A stretch of DNA of 11,750 nucleotides, from positions 1-11,750 of the forward strand of contig JBDSDZ010000143.1 of the NCBI GenBank assembly GCA_039920345.1. Reading direction: 5' to 3'. Each line of letters opens with the position of its first letter. Within the stretch, counting starts at the first letter, position 1. The notes under the pieces were generated by a model, which was given only the letters and a program-made list of their open reading frames with translations, was not told where the DNA came from and did no database searches. The position numbers and the translations under genes were made by a program. The DNA comes from Croceibacterium_A sp039920345 (GTDB lineage: Bacteria > Pseudomonadota > Alphaproteobacteria > Sphingomonadales > Sphingomonadaceae). Positions 1-7,500 of this stretch are shown in pieces.

Positions 1-149
1 GGGAACAGCGCCGCATAAGGCGCGCCCGAGGCCGGATCCATTGATTGCCCCATGCTGCGCGTGTTGGCGGCGATATCGGGCGGGACCTGGCCGAAGGCTG
101 GTACGGACAGCGCCAGCGAGGCGGCGACAAGCAGACGGACAATCCTCAA
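1..149 (-). CDS. Secreted protein, N-terminal part only; probable alpha/beta hydrolase (partial)
   Basis: The reverse strand reads from a TTG codon at 149-147 to the window edge without a stop (49 codons). A GGGAG Shine-Dalgarno sequence at 157-161 lies 7 nt upstream and decides this start. The product opens with MRIVRLLVAASLALSVPAFG, a typical Sec signal peptide (positive n-region, hydrophobic core, cleavage near AFG-Q). The mature start (QVPPDIAANTRSMGQSMDP, then ASGAPYAALF) resembles, from memory, the N-termini of exported sphingomonad alpha/beta hydrolases (esterase/lipase family), which often begin with an IAA..R.MG...DP pattern before the fold. No catalytic motif lies inside the window, so the family call is an inference; export is much safer. 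The gene is divergent from the methyltransferase-like gene at 302. Confidence 0.5.
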   Translation of the reverse strand, partial: MRIVRLLVAASLALSVPAFGQVPPDIAANTRSMGQSMDPASGAPYAALF

Positions 150-301
150 CAGCGTTCTCCCGGCGGTTCTTATTGTTGCCCAACAGGTTAGGCCGATAGC
201 GGCGCTGGCTGCAAGCCGCGCGCGATCTTCGGTCATGGTACTGGCCAGTAGCGGGCAGCGGTGGCATCGTGCCGTGAAACAGGATCACCGGGAGAGACTC
301 G

Positions 302-1042
302 ATGCGCAAATTGACACTGATGGCCGCGGCTTTGGCGCTTGGCATGGGCAGCGCCTGTGTTGCGGCCGACCCGGTGCTCGCGGCAATCGCTGCGGCGGTT
401 GCCGATACGGCGCGGCCCGAAGCCGACACCGCCCGTGATGCCGCGCGCAAGCCTGCCGAAATCGTCGCCTTCGCTGGGGTCAAAGCGGGCGACGTGGTGG
501 CCGAGATGATCCCCGGCGGCGGCTATTACACCCGTATCCTGTCCAGGACGGTCGGACCCGAAGGCCATGTCTACCTGCTGGTGCCCGCCGCCTTCGCGCA
601 GCGCCCGGGCGGGCTCGATGGGCTCAACACGCTCGCGTCGGCCTATGGCAATGTAACCGTCATGCCGGTGGACCTGACCAGCTTCACACTGCCCGTGGCG
701 GTCGACCTGGTGTGGACCACCGAGAACTATCACGACATGCACAACGGCCCGACCGCCAACCCGGCCGGGGTCAACGATTCGGCGTTCGCGGCGCTCAAGC
801 CGGGCGGGATCTACTTCGTGGAAGACCATTCGGCGCCGGGCGCAGGCACCACGGTTACGCAGACACTGCACCGGATCGATCCCAAGTCGGTGATTTCCGA
901 AGTGACCGAATCGGGCTTCCAGTTCGAGGAACAGTCGGACCTGCTGGCCAATCCCAACGATCCGCACGATGTCGGTGTGCGCGATCCTTCGGTGCAGGGC
1001 GAGACCGACAAGTTCGCCATCCGCTTCCGCAAACCGGGCTGA
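302..1042 (+). CDS. Exported class I SAM-dependent methyltransferase-like protein (COG4798 type)
   Basis: A 246-residue protein starts at ATG 302, preceded by GGGAG (290-294) at good spacing. Residues 1-22 (MRKLTLMAAALALGMGSACVAA) form a signal peptide, so the protein should act in the periplasm; the Cys at 19 is a poor lipobox. After a charged helix rich in Ala and Arg (about 35-50, ending ARKPAEIVAFAGVKAGD) comes a Rossmann-type motif I (VVAEMIPGGGYYTRILS, about 64-80), then GHVYLL, and an acidic strand-end MPVDLTSF. This order is that of the 'predicted methyltransferase' family COG4798, members of which commonly carry a signal sequence. Substrate is unknown, and how SAM would reach an exported enzyme is unclear, so it may bind another ligand. 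The gene stops 11 nt short of the stop of the convergent PilZ gene, leaving no room for an independent terminator. Confidence 0.8.
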   Translation: MRKLTLMAAALALGMGSACVAADPVLAAIAAAVADTARPEADTARDAARKPAEIVAFAGVKAGDVVAEMIPGGGYYTRILSRTVGPEGHVYLLVPAAFAQRPGGLDGLNTLASAYGNVTVMPVDLTSFTLPVAVDLVWTTENYHDMHNGPTANPAGVNDSAFAALKPGGIYFVEDHSAPGAGTTVTQTLHRIDPKSVISEVTESGFQFEEQSDLLANPNDPHDVGVRDPSVQGETDKFAIRFRKPG

Positions 1043-1053
1043 GTGTACGCGCG

Positions 1054-1425
1054 CTAGGCCGGGCGAGAGCGCTTCTGGCCGAGCGGGATGTTGCCAAGCG
1101 TTGGCTTGGGACCCGTGCGCTCGGATATCGCGGCGCGGATGTCGGCGTGGGTGATCGGGTGGTCGAACGCCACCCCGCACATTTCATGGGTGGTCCAGAC
1201 CACGCGGCACCAGGTTTCGTTATCCTGCCAGCGCAGCAGCGCGCTGGCGCCGGTCATTGGCGGGTGGGCGACCTGGATGCGTGCGCCGGTTTCCGACAGG
1301 TCCCACAGCATGCCGCGCCAGTCGCCGCTGGGGGTCTGCAAATGCGCCTCGCCAGACCTGCGCGACCGGTCTGCGCCGCGGCGTTCGGAAACGTCGGACG
1401 GTGTTTCGAGCAGGGCTTCATGCAT
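1054..1425 (-). CDS. PilZ domain protein, probable c-di-GMP receptor
   Basis: A 123-residue soluble protein made almost only of one PilZ domain. Both c-di-GMP-binding motifs are visible: RxxxR as R16-x3-R20 in ERRGADRSRR, and [D/N]xSxxG as D42-L-S-E-T-G47, followed by the ARIQV strand. The rest (RWQDNETWCRVVW, then CGVAFDHPI) fits the beta-barrel and its closing strand. Single-domain PilZ proteins act as adaptors that change a partner's activity when c-di-GMP binds; the partner cannot be told from here. The start is the ATG at 1425; no strong Shine-Dalgarno sequence is seen. An A+T-rich stretch at about 1470-1500 upstream could hold its promoter, but I cannot fix boxes. An EAL phosphodiesterase is encoded about 1.2 kb away (2589). 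Confidence 0.85.
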   Translation of the reverse strand: MHEALLETPSDVSERRGADRSRRSGEAHLQTPSGDWRGMLWDLSETGARIQVAHPPMTGASALLRWQDNETWCRVVWTTHEMCGVAFDHPITHADIRAAISERTGPKPTLGNIPLGQKRSRPA

Positions 1426-1557
1426 GCCGGCAAGATGGCGCGGGTAGGTTAAGACGGCCTTGCCGGATATCCTTAGCGAATTGCAAATTTAGCGCTCAAA
1501 CAACGCCTTGCCGCAGGCGCGGGCAGGCGCCGGAGTCCGGTGTATGAGGTGAAAAAT

Positions 1558-1632
1558 TGGCTCCCCGAGTAGGATTCGAACCTACGGCCAAGTGATTAAC
1601 AGTCACCTACTCTACCGCTGAGCTATCGGGGA
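1558..1632 (-). tRNA. tRNA-Asn (anticodon GTT), CCA encoded
   Basis: Read on the reverse strand, this 75-nt gene has a 7-bp acceptor stem (TCCCCGA, 1632-1626, with TCGGGGA, 1568-1562), discriminator G at 1561 and a genomic CCA at 1560-1558. The D-loop has AGCTCAGC..GGTAGAG, the T-arm has GGTTCGAATCC, and the anticodon loop CTGTTAA places GTT at 1600-1598, which decodes AAC and AAU. All arms pair, so the gene looks functional. The T-run on the reverse strand just after CCA (about 1551-1557) may help end transcription. A promoter is visible upstream at 1656-1684. No copy of the tRNA 3' end is seen in the window, so there is no sign that an element integrated here. Confidence 0.97.
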
Positions 1633-1655
1633 GCAGCCTTACAGGCAGGGGTGCG

Positions 1656-1684
1656 CCTATATGGGCGGTCCTGCGGTTTGACAA
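1656..1684 (-). promoter_or_regulatory. Sigma-70-type promoter of tRNA-Asn
   Basis: On the reverse strand a -35 box TTGTCA (1684-1679) is separated by exactly 17 nt from a -10 box TATAGG (1661-1656). Transcription would begin near 1649, giving a leader of about 17 nt before the tRNA 5' end at 1632. It fits entirely in the 63-bp gap between the nadK stop and the tRNA gene, so the tRNA need not depend on nadK transcription. Confidence 0.75.
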
Positions 1685-1695
1685 GCCTCACTTCA

Positions 1696-2499
1696 TCAAT
1701 AGGCGAACTGTTCCGCCACGATCCGTTCGTCGAGCGCGTGACCGGGGTCGAACAGCAGCGTCAGCGTGCGTTCGCGCTCGATCTGCAGGCGCACTTCGGC
1801 CACGTCGCGCAATTCCTTCTGGTCGGCGACGACCGAGACCGGGCGCTTGGCGGCATCGAGCACGCGAAAGGTTACCCGGCTGCGATCGGGCAGGATCGCG
1901 CCTTTCCACCGGCGCGGGCGGAACGGGCTGATCGGGGTCAGCGCGAACATCTGCGAATCGAGCGGCAGGATCGGGCCGCTGGCGGAGTAGTTGTAGGCCG
2001 TCGAACCGACCGGGGTGGCCAGCAGCACGCCGTCACACGCCAGTTCCGGGATGCGCACGCGCTCGTTGACGCTGATTTCTATCTTGGCCGTCTGGCGGGT
2101 TTCACGCAGCAGCGAGACTTCGTTGATGGCGTAGAAATCCGTCGTCTGCCCATTCTGCGCGATCGCTTCCATGCGCAGCGGGGCGACCGCGATGCGCTTG
2201 GCCTTGTTGATGCGTTCGAGCACGCGGCAGTTCTTCTGGTAGCGGTTCATCAGGAAGCCCACGGTGCCCAGGTTGAGGCCATAAACCGGCAGCAACTGAT
2301 CGTCGTCGAGCATGCGGTGCATGGTCTCGAGCATGAACCCGTCACCGCCGAGCACGACCACCGCATCGGCCTCGTCCAGCGAGGCCCAGTCGCCGCATTG
2401 CCGCAGTGCATCGGCCGCCTCCTGCGCCCGTTCGGCAGGCGACGCGAGCAGCGCCAGTTTCGCCAGTTTGGCGCCATCCTGTTTGACCACGGTTGCCAT
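1696..2499 (-). CDS. nadK: NAD kinase
   Basis: A 267-residue cytoplasmic enzyme that phosphorylates NAD to NADP with ATP, the only biosynthetic source of NADP. The signature GGDG is at residues 51-54 (VVVLGGDGFMLETM), the second NAD kinase motif NE at 126-127 (YAINEVSLL), and the glycine-rich motif ATPVGSTAYNYSASGP at 161-176 with D156-G157 just before it. The length matches short alphaproteobacterial NAD kinases, and the order and spacing of motifs leave little doubt. Start is ATG 2499 with AGGA 7 nt upstream. The gene is divergent from the EAL gene across about 90 bp and lies upstream of tRNA-Asn on the same strand. Confidence 0.95.
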   Translation of the reverse strand: MATVVKQDGAKLAKLALLASPAERAQEAADALRQCGDWASLDEADAVVVLGGDGFMLETMHRMLDDDQLLPVYGLNLGTVGFLMNRYQKNCRVLERINKAKRIAVAPLRMEAIAQNGQTTDFYAINEVSLLRETRQTAKIEISVNERVRIPELACDGVLLATPVGSTAYNYSASGPILPLDSQMFALTPISPFRPRRWKGAILPDRSRVTFRVLDAAKRPVSVVADQKELRDVAEVRLQIERERTLTLLFDPGHALDERIVAEQFAY

Positions 2500-2559
2500 C
2501 GCGCACCGTCCTATGGAGCAGCGTCCCGAATTGCAACGCGCGCGGCATTGCGCAAGACG

Positions 2560-2579
2560 TTGGCGCGCTGTTGCGCCAA
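2560..2579 (+). promoter_or_regulatory. Inverted repeat reaching into the EAL-gene ribosome binding site
   Basis: TTGGCGC (2560-2566) and GCGCCAA (2573-2579) are perfect inverted repeats around a 6-nt loop. The right arm ends inside the AAGG (2578-2581) that serves as Shine-Dalgarno for the ATG at 2589. In RNA the 7-bp stem could partly hide that site; as DNA it could be an operator in the nadK-EAL divergent region. Stems of this size arise by chance in GC-rich DNA. Confidence 0.3.
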
Positions 2580-2588
2580 GGCGCAGCG

Positions 2589-3404
2589 ATGTACGGCGGG
2601 ATCATGACAGAAAACAGACGGCAGGCAGGGGTGGATCGGCGCGAGGCGGGGGATGCGGCGGAAGCGGCGCAACTCGCGGCTGCGCTGGCGGGCGACGAGA
2701 TCGAGGTCTTTTTCCAGCCGCAGTTTGCCGTGCAGGGTGGCGCGCTGATCGGGGCCGAGGCGCTGGCGCGCTGGCGCCACCCCGTGCTCGGGCTGCTCGG
2801 TGCGCAGCGCCTGTTTGCGATTGCGGCCAATGCCGGGCTGCTGGCCGAAACGTTGCGCTGCGTGGCGCTGCAGGCCATGCGCCACGCGCAGCGCTGGCCG
2901 GACCACCTGCACCTGTCGTTCAACATCACGCCGACTGACCTGGCGGCGAGCGAGTTTGCCGGAACGGTCGAGCGGCTGGTGGCCGAAGCCGGTTTCCCGC
3001 CGCAGCGGCTGACGCTCGAAATCAACGAGGGGGCACTGGTGGCCGACCTCGAGGAATCCGCCCGCCACCTGCAGCACCTCGTCGATCTTGGTATCAAAAT
3101 CGCGCTGGATGATTTCGGCGCGGGCTTCTGCAACTTCGGCTACCTCAAGCGATTGCCGCTGCACGCGCTCAAGCTCGATTGCAGCATGGTCGAAGGGATC
3201 GACGAAGATCCCCGCGACCTCGCCGTCCTGCGCGGTATCCTCGCCATGGCCGCCGCGCTGGGCCTCCACGTCACCGCCGAGGGCGTCGAACGCCAGGGCC
3301 AGCTCGACGCGCTGTCCAGCGAGGGCTGCGAAGCGTGGCAGGGGTTCCTGGGCGCAGAGCCGATGATGGCAGAGGCGTTTGCGCGGTTGGCGCAAGGCCA
3401 GTAG
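2589..3404 (+). CDS. Stand-alone EAL-domain c-di-GMP phosphodiesterase
   Basis: A 271-residue protein with a single EAL domain from about residue 30 to the end and no GGDEF, sensor or membrane segment. The residues expected for hydrolysis of c-di-GMP to pGpG are present: E57-A-L (AEALARWRHP), N112 (FNITPTDL), E144 (LTLEINE, where the usual ELTE has Asn for Thr), D174-D175 (ALDDFGAGF), K195 and D197 (LKLD), E231 (TAEGVE) and Q251 (WQGFLGAEP). Loop 6 (DDFGAGFCNFGYLKRLP) keeps its consensus shape, so activity is likely. The start at 2589 has AAGG 7 nt upstream; the ATG at 2604 has only a too-close GGGA. An upstream in-frame start at 2493 would overlap the nadK start and is unlikely. It is divergent from nadK and may counter whatever cyclase feeds the PilZ receptor at 1054-1425. 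Confidence 0.9.
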   Translation: MYGGIMTENRRQAGVDRREAGDAAEAAQLAAALAGDEIEVFFQPQFAVQGGALIGAEALARWRHPVLGLLGAQRLFAIAANAGLLAETLRCVALQAMRHAQRWPDHLHLSFNITPTDLAASEFAGTVERLVAEAGFPPQRLTLEINEGALVADLEESARHLQHLVDLGIKIALDDFGAGFCNFGYLKRLPLHALKLDCSMVEGIDEDPRDLAVLRGILAMAAALGLHVTAEGVERQGQLDALSSEGCEAWQGFLGAEPMMAEAFARLAQGQ

Positions 3405-3491
3405 CGGCAAGTCAAACCACGCCAGTGTGGCCATGCCGACCGCATCGCCCTAGGTGGGCAGCACGCTCTCAGGCAATCCAGGCACAGGCAT

Positions 3492-3830
3492 ATGGCCCGC
3501 AAGCATCCCAAGCATGGTCATTACGAGGACCGCGAAAGCGAACCGGAAGCGCCGGTCGAAGCAGTGCCGTGCTGGCTGTGCGGTCGGCCCACCGGCAAGA
3601 CCATTGTCTGGCACCATCCCGTGCCCAAGAGCCGCGGCGGGCGCGATGTCGTGCCGATGCATCCGATTTGCCAGCAGACGCTGATCGCCAACTTCACCAA
3701 TTCCGAACTGGAGCGCCACGCGATGGATGTGCAGGCCCTGCTGGACAACCCCAGCGTACGCAAGTTCGTCGATTGGGTGGCGAAGAAGGACCCCGATTTC
3801 ACCGCGACCATGACCAAGAAGCAGCGCTGA
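3492..3830 (+). CDS. Small HNH-like zinc-binding protein, active-site histidines partly replaced
   Basis: A 112-residue basic protein. A CxxC knuckle (C27-W-L-C30, PCWLCGRP) is followed by W40-H41-H42 and a PKSRGG turn (P45-G50), then H57-P-I-C60, which is the layout of a zinc-finger HNH (beta-beta-alpha metal) fold. In relatives I recall, the C60 region reads CH...H; here it is C60-Q-Q-T-L-I-A-N-F, so the histidines expected near positions 61 and 65 are Gln and Ile. H41/H42 and the zinc cysteines remain. It may therefore bind DNA or metal without cutting, or use other ligands. A C-terminal helical part (about 70-112) ends in TMTKKQR. The gene lies 87 bp after the EAL gene on the same strand; start ATG 3492 has a weak CCAGG at 3478-3482. 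It converges on the Sel1 gene. Confidence 0.65.
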   Translation: MARKHPKHGHYEDRESEPEAPVEAVPCWLCGRPTGKTIVWHHPVPKSRGGRDVVPMHPICQQTLIANFTNSELERHAMDVQALLDNPSVRKFVDWVAKKDPDFTATMTKKQR

Positions 3831-3884
3831 TCGGGTGTTCCGATTCGGTGGCAGGTGGCGAACTGCGCCGTTAGCGCTTGCTAA

Positions 3885-4499
3885 TCAACGTCGAAGACGA
3901 TCGCTCGAAGGATAGCTCACAGTGGCTCTGACAAATGGTATCGTCAGCACGATCTTCTTGGTCAGACCTCGAAGCCAGGCGAGGAGCCCCATGTTCGAGC
4001 GCATATAGATATGACTGATCCAATGAGCCGCATGGAAGTGCCCCTCTGCCTCTGCCAATTTGAAGTAGAAGAGTGACTTCTCGAGATTGGTTTCGACCCC
4101 TTCTCCCCGATAATATTGCCAGCCAAGAACGAAAAGCGCGGGAGAGTATTTCAGGTCCGCCAAGCGCTGATACTTTGTGATCGCGGCATCAGTTCTACCG
4201 GAACACAGCAAGCAACTAGCCAGCCCATATGCGCCTTCGATTGAACCTTCCTCGGCCGAACGCCTGAGCCAGCTTTCGCCAAGCTCACCATCTTCGGGAA
4301 CTCCGTGTTTCCCTCTTAGATGAATGTTTCCAAGGTATACTTTTGCCAAGGACGAACCATTCGCAGCCAGTTTCTCCAACATTTTGAGGCCAGAGGGAGC
4401 GTCAGTCGCAACTATTTGCAGCGCATCCCGCAGCTCCGTTGCTTGCGCGTCCTCGCTCCACTCGCGGGCGATATTTTCTCCAAGCTTGGCCGTTGTCAT
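3885..4499 (-). CDS. Sel1-like repeat protein, low G+C
   Basis: About 204 residues from ATG 4499; a TTG at 4535 would add 12 residues, and neither start has a clear ribosome site. The sequence is built from Sel1-type (SLR) helical repeats: AKVYLGNIHLRG...LGESWLRRSAEEGS, then GAYGLASCLLCSG...AAITKYQRLADLKY, then PALFVLGWQYYRGEG...LEKSLFYFKLAEAEGH. The third is nearly canonical (A..LG..Y..G.G...). Such solenoids mediate protein contacts; no enzyme domain is present. No signal peptide is seen; a C-terminal hydrophobic segment (LLAWLRGLTKKIVLTIPFV) could touch the membrane. Base composition is unlike the neighbours: three 60-base lines inside it have 50, 52 and 45 % G+C against 67 % for a line in recG, which suggests acquisition from outside. 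It sits between the convergent HNH-like gene and the 3' end of mfd. Confidence 0.7.
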   Translation of the reverse strand: MTTAKLGENIAREWSEDAQATELRDALQIVATDAPSGLKMLEKLAANGSSLAKVYLGNIHLRGKHGVPEDGELGESWLRRSAEEGSIEGAYGLASCLLCSGRTDAAITKYQRLADLKYSPALFVLGWQYYRGEGVETNLEKSLFYFKLAEAEGHFHAAHWISHIYMRSNMGLLAWLRGLTKKIVLTIPFVRATVSYPSSDRLRR

Positions 4500-4571
4500 G
4501 CCGCGATAGGGTAACGAACTCTTAGACGTCGGCAATGGTCGGGATGGACTTTGCGAACATCGATCTTAACG

Positions 4572-7500
4572 TCACACTCCCACCGTCTCCCGCTTCTCCG
4601 CCTTCCGCACAACCGCGCTGAGGCCCTTGGTCAGTTGCACCAGGCCGTTGAGGCGGCTTTGCGGGTCGCCCCAGGTGCGGCTGATGACCAGTTTCATGTC
4701 GGGGCGCAGCTTGGCGGTGCCAGCCAGGCGGTCAACATAGGCGAGCAGGCCGGCGGGGTCCGGGAAGCGGTCTTCGTGGAAGCTGACCAGCGTGCCGCGC
4801 GCGCCGACCTCGATCTTGGCGATGCACGCTTCGATGGCCTGCTGCTTGATCTCGATCAGCTTGACCAGGTTGGCGGTCGCCTGCGGCAACGGGCCGAAAC
4901 GGTCGATCATTTCGGCCGCCATCGATTCCACCTCGGCCTTGTCCTTGGCATCGTTGAGGCGGCGATAGAGCGCCATGCGCACCGCCAGGTCGGGCACGTA
5001 TTCCTCGGGGATCATGATTGGCGCATCGACGGTGATCTGCGGGCTGAGGCCGCCGCGGTCGTTCTCCAGCCCGACTTCGCCCGCCTTGGCCGCCAGGATC
5101 GCGTCTTCCAGCATCGACTGGTACAATTCGAAGCCGACTTCGCGGATATGGCCCGATTGTTCGTCGCCCAGCAGGTTACCCGCGCCGCGAATGTCGAGAT
5201 CGTGGCTGGCAAGCTGGAAGCCCGCGCCGAGGCTGTCGAGATCGCCCAGCACCTTGAGCCGCTTCTCCGCCACTTCGGACAGCGCCCGGTCCTTGGGCGT
5301 CGCGAGATAGGCATAGGCACGCAGCTTGGCCCGGCCCACGCGGCCGCGCAGCTGGTATAGCTGGGCGAGGCCGAAGCGGTCGGCGCGGTGGATGATGATG
5401 GTGTTGGCGCTGGGGATGTCGAGCCCGGATTCGACGATCGTGGTCGACAGCAGCACTTCGTACTTCTTATCGTAAAACGCGCTCATGCGCTCTTCCACTT
5501 CGGTCGGGCTCATCTGCCCGTGCGCGGTGACGGCCTTCACTTCGGGAACGTGCTTGTGCAGCCAGGCGGACACGGCTTCCATGTCGGCGATGCGGGGCAC
5601 CACGATGAAGCTCTGCCCGCCGCGGTGATGTTCGCGCAGCAGCGCCTCGCGCATCACCATGTCGTCCCATTCCATCACGTAAGTGCGCACCGCCAGCCGG
5701 TCGACAGGGGGGGTCTGGATGGTCGAAAGTTCGCGCAGCCCGCTCATTGCCATCTGCAGCGTGCGCGGGATCGGCGTGGCGGTGAGCGTGAGCACGTGGA
5801 CATCGGCGCGCAGCTGCTTGAGCTTTTCCTTGTGGGTCACGCCAAAGCGCTGCTCCTCGTCCACCACCACCAGGCCCAGGTTCCTGAACTGGGTAGTCTT
5901 GGACAGGATCGCATGGGTGCCGATGACAATGTCCATCGTGCCATCGGCAAGACCTTCGCGGGTTTCTTTGGCTTCCTTGGTCGGGACCAGCCGCGAGAGG
6001 CGCCCGACCTTGGTCGGGAAACCGGCAAAGCGGTCGCGGAAGTTTTCGTAATGCTGGCGCGCGAGCAGGGTGGTGGGGGCGACAATCGCCACCTGTTGCC
6101 CGCTCATCGCCGCGACAAAGGCGGCGCGCATCGCAACTTCGGTCTTGCCGAAACCAACATCGCCGCACACCAGCCGGTCCATCGGCTTGCCTTCGCCAAG
6201 GTCGCCCAGCACTTCGCCAATGGCGCGTTCCTGATCCTCGGTTTCCTGCCACGGGAAGCGGTCGACGAACTGCGCCAGTGCGCTTTCCTCGGCCTCCAGC
6301 ACCGGCGCTTTTCGCAGCGCGCGCGCCGCTGCCGTGCGCAGCAACTCGTTGGCGATTTCGCGGATGCGTTCCTTGAGCCGCGCCTTGCGCCGCTGCCACG
6401 CCTCGCCGCCCAGCCGGTCGAGCGCGCCGAACTCGTCGCCGCTGCCATAGCGGCTGAGCACGTCGATGTTCTCGACCGGGATGTAGAGCTTGTCGCCCCC
6501 GGCGTACTCCAGCATCACGCAGTCGTGCTTGCTCTGGCCGACGGTGATCGGTTCGAGGCCAAGGTACTTGCCGATGCCGTGGTCGAGATGCACCACCAGG
6601 TCGCCGCGCCCCAGGGCCGAAAGCTCGGCCAGGAAGGCGTCGGAATCCTTCTGCCGCTTGCGCCGCCGGACCAGCCGGTCACCCAGCAGATCCTGTTCGG
6701 TGACCAGCTCCAGCTCGTCATTGGAAAACCCGGTGTCGAGCGGCAGCACCATTGCCACCGGCGCACCCTTGCCCGATGCGCCGAGCGCCGCTTGCCAGGT
6801 GTCCGCGAGCTTGAAAATTGTGCCCGCTTCCTCGAGGATCGAGCCCACCCGGGCGCGCGAGCCTTCCGAATAGGCGGCGTAGAGCGGGCGCTTGCCAGCC
6901 TTGCCGAGCGCCTTGAAGTGAGCTGCCGCGGCTTCGTAGACATTCGCGCCTTGCGATCGTTCGGGGGTGAAGTCGCGCGCCGAGCGGAACCCGAAATCGA
7001 GCACCTTGGCGCTTTCCGGTTCGGCGAAGATCACCGCGCGGTGGATTGGCTGGCGGTCGAGCGCGCCGGTGAACTCCTCGCGCGACAGATACAGCGCATC
7101 GGGTTCGATCGGGCGGTAGCTGCCCGCCGCCTGGCCGCCGGTCTCGATCCGCTGGCGGTAGTAATCGTCGATATCGACCAGCCGTTCCTCGCCTGCAGGA
7201 ATGGCGGCGGCGTCGATCACCAGCAAGTCATCGGGCGAGAGATGGTCGAACAGCGTGGCCAGCTTGTCTTCGAACAGGGGCAGCCAGTGCTCCATGCCGG
7301 CCAGCCGCCGCCCGTCGCTGATCGCCTGGTAGAGCGGGTCCTGCGTCGCGTTGGCGCCGAACCGTTCGCGGTAGCGGGCGCGGAATCGCCTGACGCTGTC
7401 CTCGTCCAGCAGCGCCTCGCTCGCGGGCAGCAACAGGTGCCCTTCGACCATGCTGGTGGTGCGCTGGGTGTTGGGATCGAATAGCCGCAGGCTTTCCAGC

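Noticed and set aside
233..1180. 315-codon open frame on the - strand across the methyltransferase-like gene
   Set aside because: Arg/His-rich shadow; the + strand protein has a signal peptide, ribosome site and family motifs.
1558..1632. tRNA-Asn as an integration site for a mobile element
   Set aside because: No partial copy of the tRNA 3' end, no integrase and no compositional change next to it.
1651..2607. 318-codon open frame on the + strand, antisense to nadK
   Set aside because: Overlaps nadK and its upstream region entirely and would cover the tRNA promoter; composition is that of a shadow frame.
5388..7484. 698-codon open frame on the + strand, antisense to mfd
   Set aside because: It mirrors the reading frame of mfd in GC-rich DNA, has His/Arg/Gly/Gln-rich low-complexity composition and no recognisable domain, while mfd is unmistakable.
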